A stretch of DNA of 40,742 nucleotides from contig CAYSZR010000010.1 of NCBI GenBank assembly GCA_964435565.1, positions 1 through 40,742 on the forward strand, in the 5' to 3' direction. The notes beneath the pieces are model-generated. The model made no database searches. It worked only from the letters and a program-made list of their open reading frames with translations, and was not told where the DNA came from. Both the position numbers and the translations under genes were made by a program. Of the stretch, positions 40,566 through 40,742 are shown piece by piece (position 1 is the stretch's first letter; every line of letters starts with the position of its first letter). The stretch is from QAMH01 sp964435565. Its GTDB lineage: Bacteria > Actinomycetota > Coriobacteriia > Coriobacteriales > QAMH01.

Positions 40566-40742
40566 GTTTGCAAGTGTTTGCAAGAAAGGCTGTTTGCAAG
40601 AAAGGCGACCTTCGATTTCTGATGATGGGCATTGTGGGTCCATTGCATGAACTCGTTGATTCGGAAACAGTTCCGATTTTGAATCGAAAATGCTGGAAAG
40701 ATATCCTGATTTCCATCATGTTTTTAGGGTGGTATGCTCTGT
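40566..40742. repeat. Region after pncC: 16-bp tandem repeat plus palindromic repeat copy 4, possible promoter at the end
   Basis: TGTTTGCAAGAAAGGC occurs twice in perfect tandem (40575-40590, 40591-40606), preceded by a partial unit. The second unit runs into GACCTTCGATT, forming a degenerate fourth copy of the TTTGCAA palindrome (about 40593-40622). Near the end TATGCT (40733-40738) could be a -10 for the next gene. No SOS-box-like dyad is seen. No gene is visible in the remaining bases. Confidence 0.6.

Noticed and set aside
1..40742. CRISPR arrays, insertion sequences, prophage or restriction genes
   Set aside because: No regularly spaced repeats, transposase, integrase or phage structural genes were seen anywhere in the window.

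Overview
The window looks like a chromosomal segment of an anaerobic actinobacterium, most likely class Coriobacteriia (Eggerthella/Cryptobacterium-like). Three things point there: the gene order dapB-dapA-rnj-ftsK-rodZ-...-rimO-pgsA-pncC, which is typical of Actinobacteria; moderate GC (about 50 % by eye); and an anaerobic gene set of energy-converting hydrogenase, ferredoxin-linked 2-oxoacid oxidoreductase and iron-sulfur flavoprotein. The lineage is inferred from gene content, not from a search. A run of 10 N (29991-30000) shows the sequence is a draft scaffold or metagenome bin. I see no phage, insertion sequence, CRISPR array or rRNA. Coding density is high, and no stretch without a gene exceeds about 210 bp.

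Left end (1-5.7 kb): the 3' end of a dihydroxyacetone kinase subunit gene (dhaK), a soluble PAS-type hybrid histidine kinase, two small paralogous genes on the minus strand, an iron-sulfur flavoprotein, the tRNA methyltransferase TrmL and a LysR-type regulator transcribed away from the next operon.

Energy block (5.9-11.5 kb): a complete six-gene energy-converting [NiFe] hydrogenase operon in the canonical echABCDEF order. All four NiFe cysteines are present. It should couple oxidation of reduced ferredoxin to H2 formation and ion export.

Envelope and amino-acid fermentation block (11.5-24.5 kb): a PgsA paralogue, a VanW-domain wall protein, a PaaK-type aryl-CoA ligase with an ACT-domain partner, a D-Ala-D-Ala carboxypeptidase, a zinc-ribbon/FHA protein, an acyl-CoA synthetase, indolepyruvate:ferredoxin oxidoreductase iorAB, a PrsA/SurA-like lipoprotein and GluQ-RS. 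The inferred logic is that aromatic amino acids are transaminated to aryl-pyruvates, IorAB converts these to aryl-acetyl-CoA and reduced ferredoxin, the ligases handle the CoA ester, and Ech re-oxidises the ferredoxin.

Housekeeping block (24.6-40.7 kb): tRNA-Ala(GGC) with promoter and terminator, TatD nuclease, an IMP dehydrogenase closely resembling the Tritrichomonas foetus enzyme, a dGTPase-like HD protein, an M16 peptidase, dapB, dapA, RNase J, FtsK/SpoIIIE, RodZ-like protein, YajQ, RimO, PgsA and PncC.

Non-coding structure: intergenic spaces carry an imperfect palindromic repeat family built on TTTGCAA/CCTTTGATTGCAAA (four copies), several perfect hairpins without U-tracts, and inverted repeats placed like operators.
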